From Chloroflexota bacterium (GTDB lineage: Bacteria > Chloroflexota > Dehalococcoidia > Lucifugimonadales > UBA3495), in contig JAPPLU010000060.1 of NCBI GenBank assembly GCA_028874075.1, positions 215,281-279,280 on the forward strand: a stretch of DNA of 64,000 nt. Reading direction: 5' to 3'. Made by a program: the position numbers and the translations under genes. The notes below the pieces were generated by a model. That model was not told the DNA's origin. It saw only the letters and a list, made by a program, of their open reading frames with translations, and did no database searches. Position 1 is the stretch's first letter. The number at the start of each line of letters is the position of its first letter. Shown here in pieces: positions 42,591 to 49,965 of the stretch.

Positions 42591-42702
42591 AACAAGGAGA
42601 AAACAAGTGCTGTCGCAAAAAATACCCTGAGAGGCGAAATGCCGACTTCGGAGGTATGGGAATACCCTAATGGGCCGGAATCCGGCTCGTTTCGCCTCTC
42701 AG
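42591..42702 (+). ncRNA. Structured 5' leader with mini-ORF and branched hairpin (candidate regulatory RNA)
   Basis: CTGAGAGGCGAAA (42627-42639) pairs perfectly with TTTCGCCTCTCAG (42690-42702). Within the 50-base interior are two more perfect hairpins: GGTAT/ATACC with a GGGA loop and GCCGG/CCGGC with an AAT loop, so the RNA would be a closed three-way branch. Just before it, AAGGAGA is followed seven bases later by GTG and a seven-codon frame that stops inside the first stem arm. An alternative GGC/GCC hairpin would break the long stem. TTGACA at 42569 may belong to its promoter. It lies 140 bases before the HypE/PurM-like gene. No known riboswitch class fits by eye. A small mobile repeat is the alternative. 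Confidence 0.5.
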
Positions 42703-42841
42703 CGATACCTGCTCTTGGGCCGCTTTTCCCAGGCTTCTTGGCAAAGAGAGGCCACAACAATTGTTAGGTAGCAGCGAAGGCCTGCTCTGTTAAACTCTCC
42801 CTGGACTCCAATACAAGGAACAAAAGGAAAGGTGCTGGACT

Positions 42842-43855
42842 TTGGAAATTGGCAAGTTCCCTCCTCATCTACTCCAGAAACTGTTGTCCAAGCAAGGGGT
42901 TTACGACCCCAGCGTGTTGGTTGGGCCCAGGATTGGAGAGGACTCGGCAGTCGTCAAGCTGGGCGACCGGCTGCTGGTGGCAAAATCTGACCCCATTACA
43001 TTCGCTACCGACGACATAGGCTGGTATGCCGTACAGGTAAATGCAAATGATGTGTCGTGTACTGGTGGTGTACCAAGGTGGTTCCTGGCTACTATCCTGG
43101 TTCCGGAATCCTTTACCGAGGACCAAGCCGAAGCAGTCTACGACCAGATCCTGACCGCGTGTAATTCCATGGAAATAACCCTCATCGGTGGACACAGCGA
43201 GGTAACATACGGGCTTGACCGGCCCATCGTGATGGGGACGATGCTAGGCGAAGTGACGATAGATCAGCTAGTAACAACGGGCGGCGCCGTGGAGGGCGAC
43301 AGCATCGTTATAACTGGGGGAATAGCCATCGAAGGGGCGGCAATCCTGGCGAGAGAAAACCGCGAGGAATTGATAGCTGCCGGTGTTACAGCAAGTACCA
43401 TTGACGTTGCCCGCAAGTTTCTTTACGAGCCCGGTATCAGTGTCGTAGGGGCAGCAAGGGCCGCATGTGCCGTTCCCGACATTCATTCCCTACATGATCC
43501 TACCGAAGGCGGATTAGTAACGGGACTAAGGGAAATAGCGGTTGCTTCCGGTATGGGACTGGCCGTGGAGCAGAGCAGCATACCTGTTTTTTCTGAATGT
43601 GAAGAAATCTGCGAGGTACTTGGGATAGATCCCCTGGGCCTGCTGGCATCCGGGTGCCTATTGGTAACTCTACCAGCCCCTCAGGTTCCCACTTTGTTGC
43701 GGACGTTGGAGGAAGGAGGAATCTTCGCCTGCGAAATAGGCCAGGTCATCGCCCCCGAAGAAGGGCTGATAATGGTGGGTTATGAAGGCGAAGTCCCTTT
43801 GCCGGAGTTCAGCAGAGACGAACTAGCCCGCTACATTTCTGAAAAGTGTACTTAG
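42842..43855 (+). CDS. AIR synthase (PurM/HypE/ThiL)-like protein
   Basis: A 337-residue ATP-binding protein of the PurM/HypE/SelD/ThiL superfamily. N-terminal half: GPRIGEDSAVV, KSDPITFATDDIGWYAVQVNANDVSCTGGVPRWFLATILVP (metal and ATP region). C-terminal half: HDPTEGGLVTGLREIA and GLLASGCLLVTLP. It is closest in feel to HypE-type or unassigned AIR-synthase-related proteins. It does not show the SelD N-terminal Cys/Sec motif. No hydrogenase or hyp genes are nearby. The chain ends EKCT, with a near-terminal Cys that faintly recalls HypE's terminal Cys. TTG start at 42842 with AAAGGTG upstream. The reaction is not assignable. Confidence 0.82.
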   Translation: MEIGKFPPHLLQKLLSKQGVYDPSVLVGPRIGEDSAVVKLGDRLLVAKSDPITFATDDIGWYAVQVNANDVSCTGGVPRWFLATILVPESFTEDQAEAVYDQILTACNSMEITLIGGHSEVTYGLDRPIVMGTMLGEVTIDQLVTTGGAVEGDSIVITGGIAIEGAAILARENREELIAAGVTASTIDVARKFLYEPGISVVGAARAACAVPDIHSLHDPTEGGLVTGLREIAVASGMGLAVEQSSIPVFSECEEICEVLGIDPLGLLASGCLLVTLPAPQVPTLLRTLEEGGIFACEIGQVIAPEEGLIMVGYEGEVPLPEFSRDELARYISEKCT

Positions 43856-43953
43856 CAAGACATATAGCACTTTGGTACACGCAACCAGTTCCATACAAAA
43901 TGTCATTACATTTCTAGACTTGCGATCCGCGCTCCAATGTGCACTTAGTACAT

Positions 43954-44934
43954 TTATGGGCTATCATGGTACACTTTTAATGCCGCGGCCAAGTGGTCTG
44001 CCGTAGTGTTGGCGCCGCTAATAGTAATGGATACCTTCTTTCCCCTCAGGGATTCCCGTTGTTTCAAGGCCCCGGCAGTCGCCGCCGCACCGGCCCCCTC
44101 AGCGAGGGTGTGGGCCTTTTCCACCAGCAGCCCCATGGCGAAGCGCAGCTCGTCGTCGCTGACCAGCACAAAGTCATCAAGCAGGTGCCGGATTATACGC
44201 TGCGGGAGTTCGTAGCCATTCATGGTAGCAATACCTTCGGCAAAGGTATTCATCGGCGCCTGGACTAACTGACCCTGCTGCCAGGACAGGTAGCCCGCCG
44301 GCGCTCCTTCCCCCTGTACGGCTCTCACTTTGATCTCCGGATTGATCCCTTTGGCCACGATGCAGGCCCCCGAAACCCCGCTGCCTCCCCCTAGGGGCAT
44401 GTACATCACTTCCACATCGGGCAGGTCTTCGATTATTTCCAGCGCCTGCGTTCCCACTCCGGCAATCAGCAGAGGCTCGTCGGTGGGATGCACGTACCGA
44501 TATCCTTCTTCCCGCGCCAACCGCTCGGCGTGGGCCTTGGCTTCGTCAAAGTTTTCGCCATAGAACACTAGCTCCGCTCCCAGCGCCTCCATCGCTGCTA
44601 CCTTAAGGGGGTTTGGGTCCTTCGCCGGAAGGGCAATCAATGCCCGGGCGTCGAATATCTGGCACGCGTTTGCAATGGATTGGCCGTGGTTGCCAGTCGA
44701 AGCAGTAATGACTCCCCTACGGCGCTCTTCCTCCCCCAGATGGGCCAGGAAGTTTATGCCGCCTCTTCCTTTAAACGCCCCCAGAGGGTGATATTCCTCA
44801 TGTTTCAAGTAAATCTCGGCCTCAAAAAGCCTGCTCAACCCGGCCGAGTAATGGAGCGGGGTTCTGGCAAGGTAGGGGGCAATGGTTTTGCGCGCTTCGT
44901 AAACATCCCGAAGGGTAGGTGGCTGGATCATCAT
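43954..44934 (-). CDS. Threonine/serine dehydratase, PLP-dependent
   Basis: A 326-residue fold-type II PLP enzyme that deaminates threonine to 2-oxobutyrate or serine to pyruvate. It has the PLP lysine in HPLGAFKGRGG, the Asn-containing ASTGNHGQS cofactor loop, the PLP-phosphate glycine loop PLGGGSGVSGA and the C-terminal SGANTT. It lacks the ACT regulatory domain of biosynthetic IlvA, so it is likely catabolic or unregulated. Its 2-oxoacid product could feed the ferredoxin oxidoreductases. Start is ATG 44934 or 44931 behind GAGAGG; a longer frame to 45012 adds an unsupported tail. Confidence 0.9.
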   Translation of the reverse strand: MMIQPPTLRDVYEARKTIAPYLARTPLHYSAGLSRLFEAEIYLKHEEYHPLGAFKGRGGINFLAHLGEEERRRGVITASTGNHGQSIANACQIFDARALIALPAKDPNPLKVAAMEALGAELVFYGENFDEAKAHAERLAREEGYRYVHPTDEPLLIAGVGTQALEIIEDLPDVEVMYMPLGGGSGVSGACIVAKGINPEIKVRAVQGEGAPAGYLSWQQGQLVQAPMNTFAEGIATMNGYELPQRIIRHLLDDFVLVSDDELRFAMGLLVEKAHTLAEGAGAAATAGALKQRESLRGKKVSITISGANTTADHLAAALKVYHDSP

Positions 44935-45522
44935 TCCTCTCTTGCTACTCTTGGCTGGCATGCCTGGAGATCTTCCGACAATCGGCGAAACGGACCAGGG
45001 CCAGCCTAGCAAAGGCGTCAGTAGCGGTCAAACCGGCGCCAACACTGGTTAGATTCACCCGACCACCTTTAAGGCCGTTAGCCATTCCTTAATCGCAAAG
45101 ATGTAGAAGCGGCGCCTGGGCCCTTCGCGCAGGTAACAGACAAGCCAGCTGTTCCTGCCTTCGGTAATGGAATTTCAAGGTTGTACTTCCCCGGTCAGCG
45201 CCAGGTACTGACCCCGCGCTGTGCCGGGTAATTGCAGAATACTCCCCAGGGACCGAGTTTCCCCCGTGTAGCACACCAGCCTACTCCGGCGTCCTCCGGA
45301 TGTGACGCCGGTGAGAGAAGACAGGTCGGAGTGTAATGGCCTCCGGCCCTTCCACACCGCAAGCTCGCCGATCCACCTCGGAAAATCATCGCTCTGAGAG
45401 GAGTTTTAAGGGCCTTTTTGGCCTCATTCCCGTCCTCAGACCCCTCCAGACCTGTGTTTTCGTATCTATTCTCCCGTTCCATTCATTTCTTAAAAAAGTT
45501 TAAAATATTGAATAGCCAAGTA
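44935..45522. other. Gene-free interval with strong hairpins and a broken reading frame
   Basis: No intact gene. On the minus strand a frame from 45405 to 45055 reads protein-like on both sides of one in-frame TGA (45175-45177): an upstream part ending TGEVQP, then SWLVCYLREGPRRRFYIF and EWLTALKVVG. The same span is rich in perfect hairpins, such as CCGGCGTC/GACGCCGG (45286-45311) and GGTCAG/CTGACC (45193-45213). It is either a decayed gene or a structured leader of the dehydratase transcript. No T-box, TPP or cobalamin signature was found. Confidence 0.35.
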
Positions 45523-45551
45523 TTGACAATCGCCGGAACACTCGGTACAAT
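45523..45551 (+). promoter_or_regulatory. Strong promoter of the small HTH gene
   Basis: Perfect TTGACA (45523-45528) and TACAAT (45546-45551), 17 bases apart. The -10 overlaps two GGTACA copies exactly 10 bases apart (45544, 45554), and TTAGCAC is tandemly repeated just downstream (45562-45575); these are possible protein-binding sites. Confidence 0.8.
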
Positions 45552-45604
45552 TTGGTACATCTTAGCACTTAGCACTACATCACCACTTGAAGAGGAGGAG
45601 TACT

Positions 45605-45829
45605 ATGGCCAGGAAGACCAAACTGATGCAGCGTGTAGAAAAGGAACACCAGCGCCCGCTGGAAAAGTTGCTTCCGGAGATGGTTAATGAGAAGGGACTC
45701 TCGAGTACCGCCGAGGAACTGGGTGTGAGCAAGGCTACGCTTGGGTACTGGCTCCTTAAATTGGGGATAAGCGTGCGGCGCGTAGCGTTGGCTCCAGGGG
45801 AAACCTTGGAGGTAAAGAGGGTAAGCTAG
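45605..45829 (+). CDS. Small helix-turn-helix protein
   Basis: A 74-residue basic protein. The middle (about 27-50) has a clear HTH: STAEELGVSKATLGYWLLKLG, like the homeodomain-type or phage-style DNA-binding helices. It is followed by a short basic extension (ISVRRVAL). There is no other domain, so it may be a DNA-binding regulator or nucleoid-type factor. Very strong ribosome site (GAGGAGGAG) before ATG 45605, a consensus promoter with repeats at the start site that suggest autoregulation, and a strong terminator after it. A single-gene, highly expressed unit. Confidence 0.8.
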   Translation: MARKTKLMQRVEKEHQRPLEKLLPEMVNEKGLSSTAEELGVSKATLGYWLLKLGISVRRVALAPGETLEVKRVS

Positions 45830-45928
45830 TTTTCTTCCGGCCTGGCATATCGCCGGAATCGAGGGACCAAAATATGCTCAGGTGGTGGATGTGATGAGAA
45901 GGGTTGTTTAATCCGGTACCAGTTGAAG

Positions 45929-45961
45929 AAAGCCGCCCGAACTACTCGTTCGGGCGGCTTT
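45929..45961 (+). terminator. Strong terminator of the small HTH gene
   Basis: Perfect 14-bp stem AAAGCCGCCCGAAC/GTTCGGGCGGCTTT with a TACTC loop, followed by TCCTGTTATC. One of the longest perfect hairpins in the window. The rest of 45830-46191 shows no gene. Confidence 0.85.
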
Positions 45962-46191
45962 CCTGTTATCTGGGTCGTTGGAGTTATCTATTGTGGGGTA
46001 TTTTTGAAAATTTTTTGGACTTATGTCAATGCAACCCGTTCAATGCCCTCGCTCCAGGACTTGATTTGCGGCTCATCGGCATACTGGAATACCCTTTCGA
46101 CCCCTAAATGCCCTCTACGCTCCCCCTGGTCGAAATTACTACACTTATGTTTACTCTTTTGCTTTTCCCAGGGTGCTCACCTGCCGCTCTC

Positions 46192-47304
46192 CTACACCTG
46201 GAAAATGTCCTCCGGCAGGAAGGCCGAAACCGTAACGTTCGGAAGGTCCACAATGTTGCTTATCTTCAGGTCCACTGCAACGCTGCATATTATGTAAGCT
46301 TGTTCCTTGCTCCAGCCCCTCTCCTGCAGCAGTTCGATCATGTTTATTAGCGCATTTCTGGCTGCCAGCGTAAGATAGTCCTCGCCTTCCTGCGTCCCAT
46401 CAGCCCGAATGGGCATTCCCATGGTGGCGATGAAGTTACGGGGCGCCGCCCACTCCGGTGGCAAAAAATACCCTGAGTGTGCGTATCTGGGGAAGCGGAT
46501 GTTGTGTCGCGCAGCTTCTCCTTTAAGCAACTTGAAACGCACTGCAGCTGTTGCCCCCATTTCAATGGCCGTAATGCAGCACTCCGAATCACCCTGGGCA
46601 AAGTGACCGTCGCCCGCTGAATAGAGCGCCCCGACAACATTGACGGGAATCAGCAGGCGGGAACCCTTGGTCAGCTGTTTAGCGTCTACATTGCCGCAGT
46701 TCTCCCTGGGAGGCAATGTTCTTAGGCCCGTTTCAGCTATGTCTCCACCAGAAGGTATGGCGTCTTCCGGGTCTGGCGGAGCGGCAGTACCACCCCTGCT
46801 GACCAGGTCCGCCTCCCGATCCGCCCATGCTCGCAGTTGCTCGTGGGAAGGGGCGATGCCTGCTGTTCCCATGAACGAGCCATCTATGATGCGGACCCCC
46901 GGTATTTGAGGTGAAGTAGCCCACCCGTCTTCGATCTGCCAGTGGGCCAAGTAGGGCTCGGTAAAGATGTCTCTCAAGAATCCCGCACCTGGCCGGTTCC
47001 GGGTCCACCCCCTGGGCTGGGCAACGACGTCCAGGTATTCAATCTCCAGCAGGTCTCCAGGTTCGGCCCCCTTGACATATACCGGGCCGGTCAAAGGGTG
47101 AGCCACCTTGGCATCCAGTCCCGCCAGGTCGGCCTCCGTCATTCCGGGTTGAATCTGGCAGTCCGACGCATCCCTGGTTTCCAGCACCACCTCTTCCCCT
47201 TCTTCTACTTCCAGGATCGGAGGGATGTCCGGATGCCAGCGATTGTGGCCCTTCTCTGGTTCTTCCTTGAGTCTCTTGTTGCGGTCAATTTCTACGCTCT
47301 GCAT
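46192..47304 (-). CDS. Acetamidase/formamidase family protein
   Basis: A 370-residue hydrolase of the FmdA/AmdA family, which splits short-chain amides to acid and ammonia. It shows HNRWHPDIPPILEVEEGEEVVLETRDASDCQI, the HPLTGPVYVKGAEPGDLLEIEYLDV strand region, the GxGHFAQGDSECCITAIEM metal/active-site motif and a C-terminal SVAVDLKISNIVDLPNVTVSAFLP segment. Normal length. Stand-alone gene; the FmdB-type protein is far away at 4.7 kb. It may provide formate or acetate and nitrogen. ATG 47304. Confidence 0.92.
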   Translation of the reverse strand: MQSVEIDRNKRLKEEPEKGHNRWHPDIPPILEVEEGEEVVLETRDASDCQIQPGMTEADLAGLDAKVAHPLTGPVYVKGAEPGDLLEIEYLDVVAQPRGWTRNRPGAGFLRDIFTEPYLAHWQIEDGWATSPQIPGVRIIDGSFMGTAGIAPSHEQLRAWADREADLVSRGGTAAPPDPEDAIPSGGDIAETGLRTLPPRENCGNVDAKQLTKGSRLLIPVNVVGALYSAGDGHFAQGDSECCITAIEMGATAAVRFKLLKGEAARHNIRFPRYAHSGYFLPPEWAAPRNFIATMGMPIRADGTQEGEDYLTLAARNALINMIELLQERGWSKEQAYIICSVAVDLKISNIVDLPNVTVSAFLPEDIFQV

Positions 47305-47994
47305 GGTCGGCTACCGCCTAATGTCAAGCATTGGAGAATAGTGGGATTCTATGTGGAGTCTTTCCACTGGTCAAATGACCAGGGGAAAGCTGTCCCAATG
47401 GCCTAAGCCGTGTCAGTAACATATCCTACCGGGTTCGAAGTGCTGCCAGCTTCCAGGTGTGGCGGATTCTATTGGGAATCCCATTATGATTTCCCAATTT
47501 CCTACTGGCAGCATCGTTGTGGGCGATGCCGGTGTTTACCTGCGGCTAGCTCTTGCCCTTTAGCGTGGCGCCCCACTATCGTGAAACTGCGAACTTAGTA
47601 AAACTCTTCCGTCCGGCGGCGTTTGAAGGTTGCCTGCGCCACTCCGGTGAAGACCGTCAGGAAATAGACAGGAGCAAGGAACCTGGATGTGAACGACAAT
47701 GGGCGATATTGGGCGGGAAATTAAAATTTTCTCCCCTCTCTCAAGCTGATCTATATCTGGAAAAATACCGCCATATTCCACCAAAACCCTTGTGTTGGCT
47801 CCAATGCCTCCAAGTCTCGAATAAGTCTGGAGAGTCAGTGACAAGAAGCGAAAATCCATTCGGCTTGACCCTCATTTGGGGCAAGGTTATCATCCAGGGA
47901 ACTGACGGGGGGTAGCTCCTGTCTGCGTTATGCGTATGTGCGTTGTCTTCCTCGTTCCTCTTTCCACCGAATACTCTCTATGTTGGAGGGCCCC
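47305..47994. other. 690-base interval without a recognised gene
   Basis: Several frames are open, but none reads as a protein. It contains the inverted repeat ATTGGGAA/TTCCCAAT (47471-47498, 12-base loop). GC content drops towards 47720-47880. It probably contains the promoters of the divergent formamidase and TPP genes, but none is clear. Confidence 0.5.
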
Positions 47995-49713
47995 ATGCCA
48001 CAAGCTCACGAGTTGATTGTCCAGTTCCTTGAAGAGGCGGGAATCGAGTATGTGTTTGGCATTCCCGGCGGGGGAACGGGCCAGATCTATAACCTCCTGG
48101 TAGGCAGGGAGGACCGAGTTAAAGCCATCCTATGCCGCCACGAGCAGACTGCCGCAATTATGGCGGACGCCTACGCTCGTGCTACGGGTAAGCCGGCTGT
48201 GGTTATGGGGCAGGGTCTCTTTATCGGCTCCAACGCCAGTTTCGGCATCATGGAGTCCATGCTGAGCAGTTCGCCAATGGTGGTCTTGACGGATACTTCC
48301 GACGGCGGCTCCGCCCAGCACCCAGCCAACCAGTCCGGCGCCGGGGAATATGGCAGCATTGACTTGCCCACCATTATGAAGTCCATGACCAAGTACACGA
48401 CCTTGGCTACCAGTCCCAAGGAAGCGGCCCTGGGCACCCAGTTGGCTATCAAGCACGCTACCAGCGGCAGGCCTGGCCCAGCGGCGGTGGTGATGCGTTC
48501 GGCCTCCATAGCCGGGGAAGTTGATGTGGAATCGCCTCCCTTCATTCACAATACTTCAGGATATCTGAATACGGCCAAGCCCCAGAGCGCCCCGCATGAC
48601 ATAGAAAAGGCCATAGAGATTCTTTCCTCTTCCCGCCGTCCGGTCATCATGGCCGGCAACGGAGTGCACCAGGCTAAGGCCCACGCCCAACTGCAGCAAC
48701 TGGCCGAAATGTGGGGGGCGCCGGTGGCCACCAGTTACAAGGGAAAGAGCGCCATCGCCGAAACTCATCCCCTGTCCGTGGGTATGGCGGGGGTTTACGG
48801 GCAGGAAGCGGCCAATAGTGCGGTGGGTGATGCCGACACGGTGATAATAGTTGGGGCCAAGCTCAGCCCCCAGGACACTGTGCGTGAACGGCCTTCCGTG
48901 TTCGACCCGCACCACCAGCGGATCATTCAGATAGACATTGATGATCGCAATGCCGGGTGGACTTTTCCCGTTGAATTGGGGCTTATCGGCGACGCGGGAA
49001 GCATTCTCAATCAATTGATAGAGGCCTCAGGAGCGGCCGCTGAGTCCTCGGCCGGCAACCGACAGGAATGGACTGACGGCCTGTCCCGGCGCAAGGAAGA
49101 GGCCGGGTTCTATGAGGACTCAACTATGCATGTGGATTCTTCCCCCGTAATGCCCCAGCGTCTGGTGGCCCTGCTACGGGAGACAATGCCTGACAACACT
49201 GTGTACGCCCTCGACGCGGGCAACAACCGCACTTGGATGGCTCACTTCTACCAGTCTGCCCAGGCCAACACCTTCTTCGCGCCGGGCGGCACCGCCGGTA
49301 TGGGATGGGGCTTGCCGGCAGCCGTTGCCTTGAAGCTGGTTTACCCGGACCGGCCCGTTGTGGGTGTCACGGGAGACGGCGGCTACATGATGACGGTCAA
49401 CGCTCTTTCCACCGCCATGCAGTACCAGCTGCCCCTGATTTGCGTAGTATTCAACGACAACGCCTTGGGAATGGTGCGCCACCACCAGCCGGAGGGCAGG
49501 CGCATCGCTTCGGAATTTGTGGAGACTGACAATGCCGCCGTGGCCCGGGGCTTTGGCTGCTTCGGTGTTCAGGTCACCGATTCAAAGGACTTGCCCGGCG
49601 CCCTCCGGGACGCGCAGGCCTCGAACCTACCGGCGGTTATCGATGTGATAATCGACCGGGGCCCGTCGCCCGACGACTGGCGTGCCGACCTCAGGACCGC
49701 GGGTGAGACTTAG
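47995..49713 (+). CDS. Thiamine-diphosphate enzyme of the acetolactate synthase / benzoylformate decarboxylase superfamily
   Basis: A 572-residue three-domain TPP enzyme. Cofactor-activating E50 in CRHEQTAAIMADAYARATG; central domain with RPVIMAGNGVHQAKA; PP domain with GDGG at 460-463 and FNDNALGMVRHHQ. It is a decarboxylase or carboligase on a 2-oxoacid. No regulatory ilvN partner is adjacent. Start is ATG 47995, with GGAGGG four bases upstream; the frame is open to 47938. Single-gene unit ended by a terminator at 49764. It is a different branch from the TPP enzyme at 5-7 kb. Confidence 0.9.
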   Translation: MPQAHELIVQFLEEAGIEYVFGIPGGGTGQIYNLLVGREDRVKAILCRHEQTAAIMADAYARATGKPAVVMGQGLFIGSNASFGIMESMLSSSPMVVLTDTSDGGSAQHPANQSGAGEYGSIDLPTIMKSMTKYTTLATSPKEAALGTQLAIKHATSGRPGPAAVVMRSASIAGEVDVESPPFIHNTSGYLNTAKPQSAPHDIEKAIEILSSSRRPVIMAGNGVHQAKAHAQLQQLAEMWGAPVATSYKGKSAIAETHPLSVGMAGVYGQEAANSAVGDADTVIIVGAKLSPQDTVRERPSVFDPHHQRIIQIDIDDRNAGWTFPVELGLIGDAGSILNQLIEASGAAAESSAGNRQEWTDGLSRRKEEAGFYEDSTMHVDSSPVMPQRLVALLRETMPDNTVYALDAGNNRTWMAHFYQSAQANTFFAPGGTAGMGWGLPAAVALKLVYPDRPVVGVTGDGGYMMTVNALSTAMQYQLPLICVVFNDNALGMVRHHQPEGRRIASEFVETDNAAVARGFGCFGVQVTDSKDLPGALRDAQASNLPAVIDVIIDRGPSPDDWRADLRTAGET

Positions 49714-49763
49714 GCGCTGACTTTAACAGCAAGGCAACAGCTAATAGAGGGAGCTTACCTTCT

Positions 49764-49796
49764 GGGGCAGGCACGCGCCTGTCCCTTCGTCTTTTT
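49764..49796 (+). terminator. Rho-independent terminator after the TPP enzyme gene
   Basis: Nine-pair stem GGGGCAGGC/GCCTGTCCC with an ACGC loop, followed by TTCGTCTTTTT. Good stem and T-tract. The rest of 49797-49965 shows no gene. Confidence 0.85.
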
Positions 49797-49965
49797 GCCG
49801 CTCTCGATGTGCTGCGAGCATTTTGTCTGGCCCGCCTATCGGGTGGTCGAAAGACGTTGACGATTGAGGGCAGTGCCGAATTTGGGTATATTGCCCTTGA
49901 GCCGGCCTCAGTTCTGCTCTGGCTCTTGAGTCTTATGTAAATTTTTCAAATAGTGAGGATTGCCC

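Noticed and set aside
42627..42702. Hammerhead ribozyme
   Set aside because: CTGAGAG and GAAA occur but without the required stem II or cleavage site; the long perfect stem gives a better explanation.
45055..45405. Selenoprotein with TGA read as selenocysteine
   Set aside because: No Cys-homologue context, no SelA/SelB gene, no stem-loop placed right after the TGA, and the HypE-like gene lacks SelD features.
45089..45420. T-box, TPP or cobalamin riboswitch upstream of the dehydratase gene
   Set aside because: Looked for the T-box antiterminator sequence and the TPP and cobalamin cores; none is present.
47553..47915. Open frames on both strands in the interval before the second TPP enzyme
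   Set aside because: Neither reads as a protein, codon use is irregular and no ribosome site is present.
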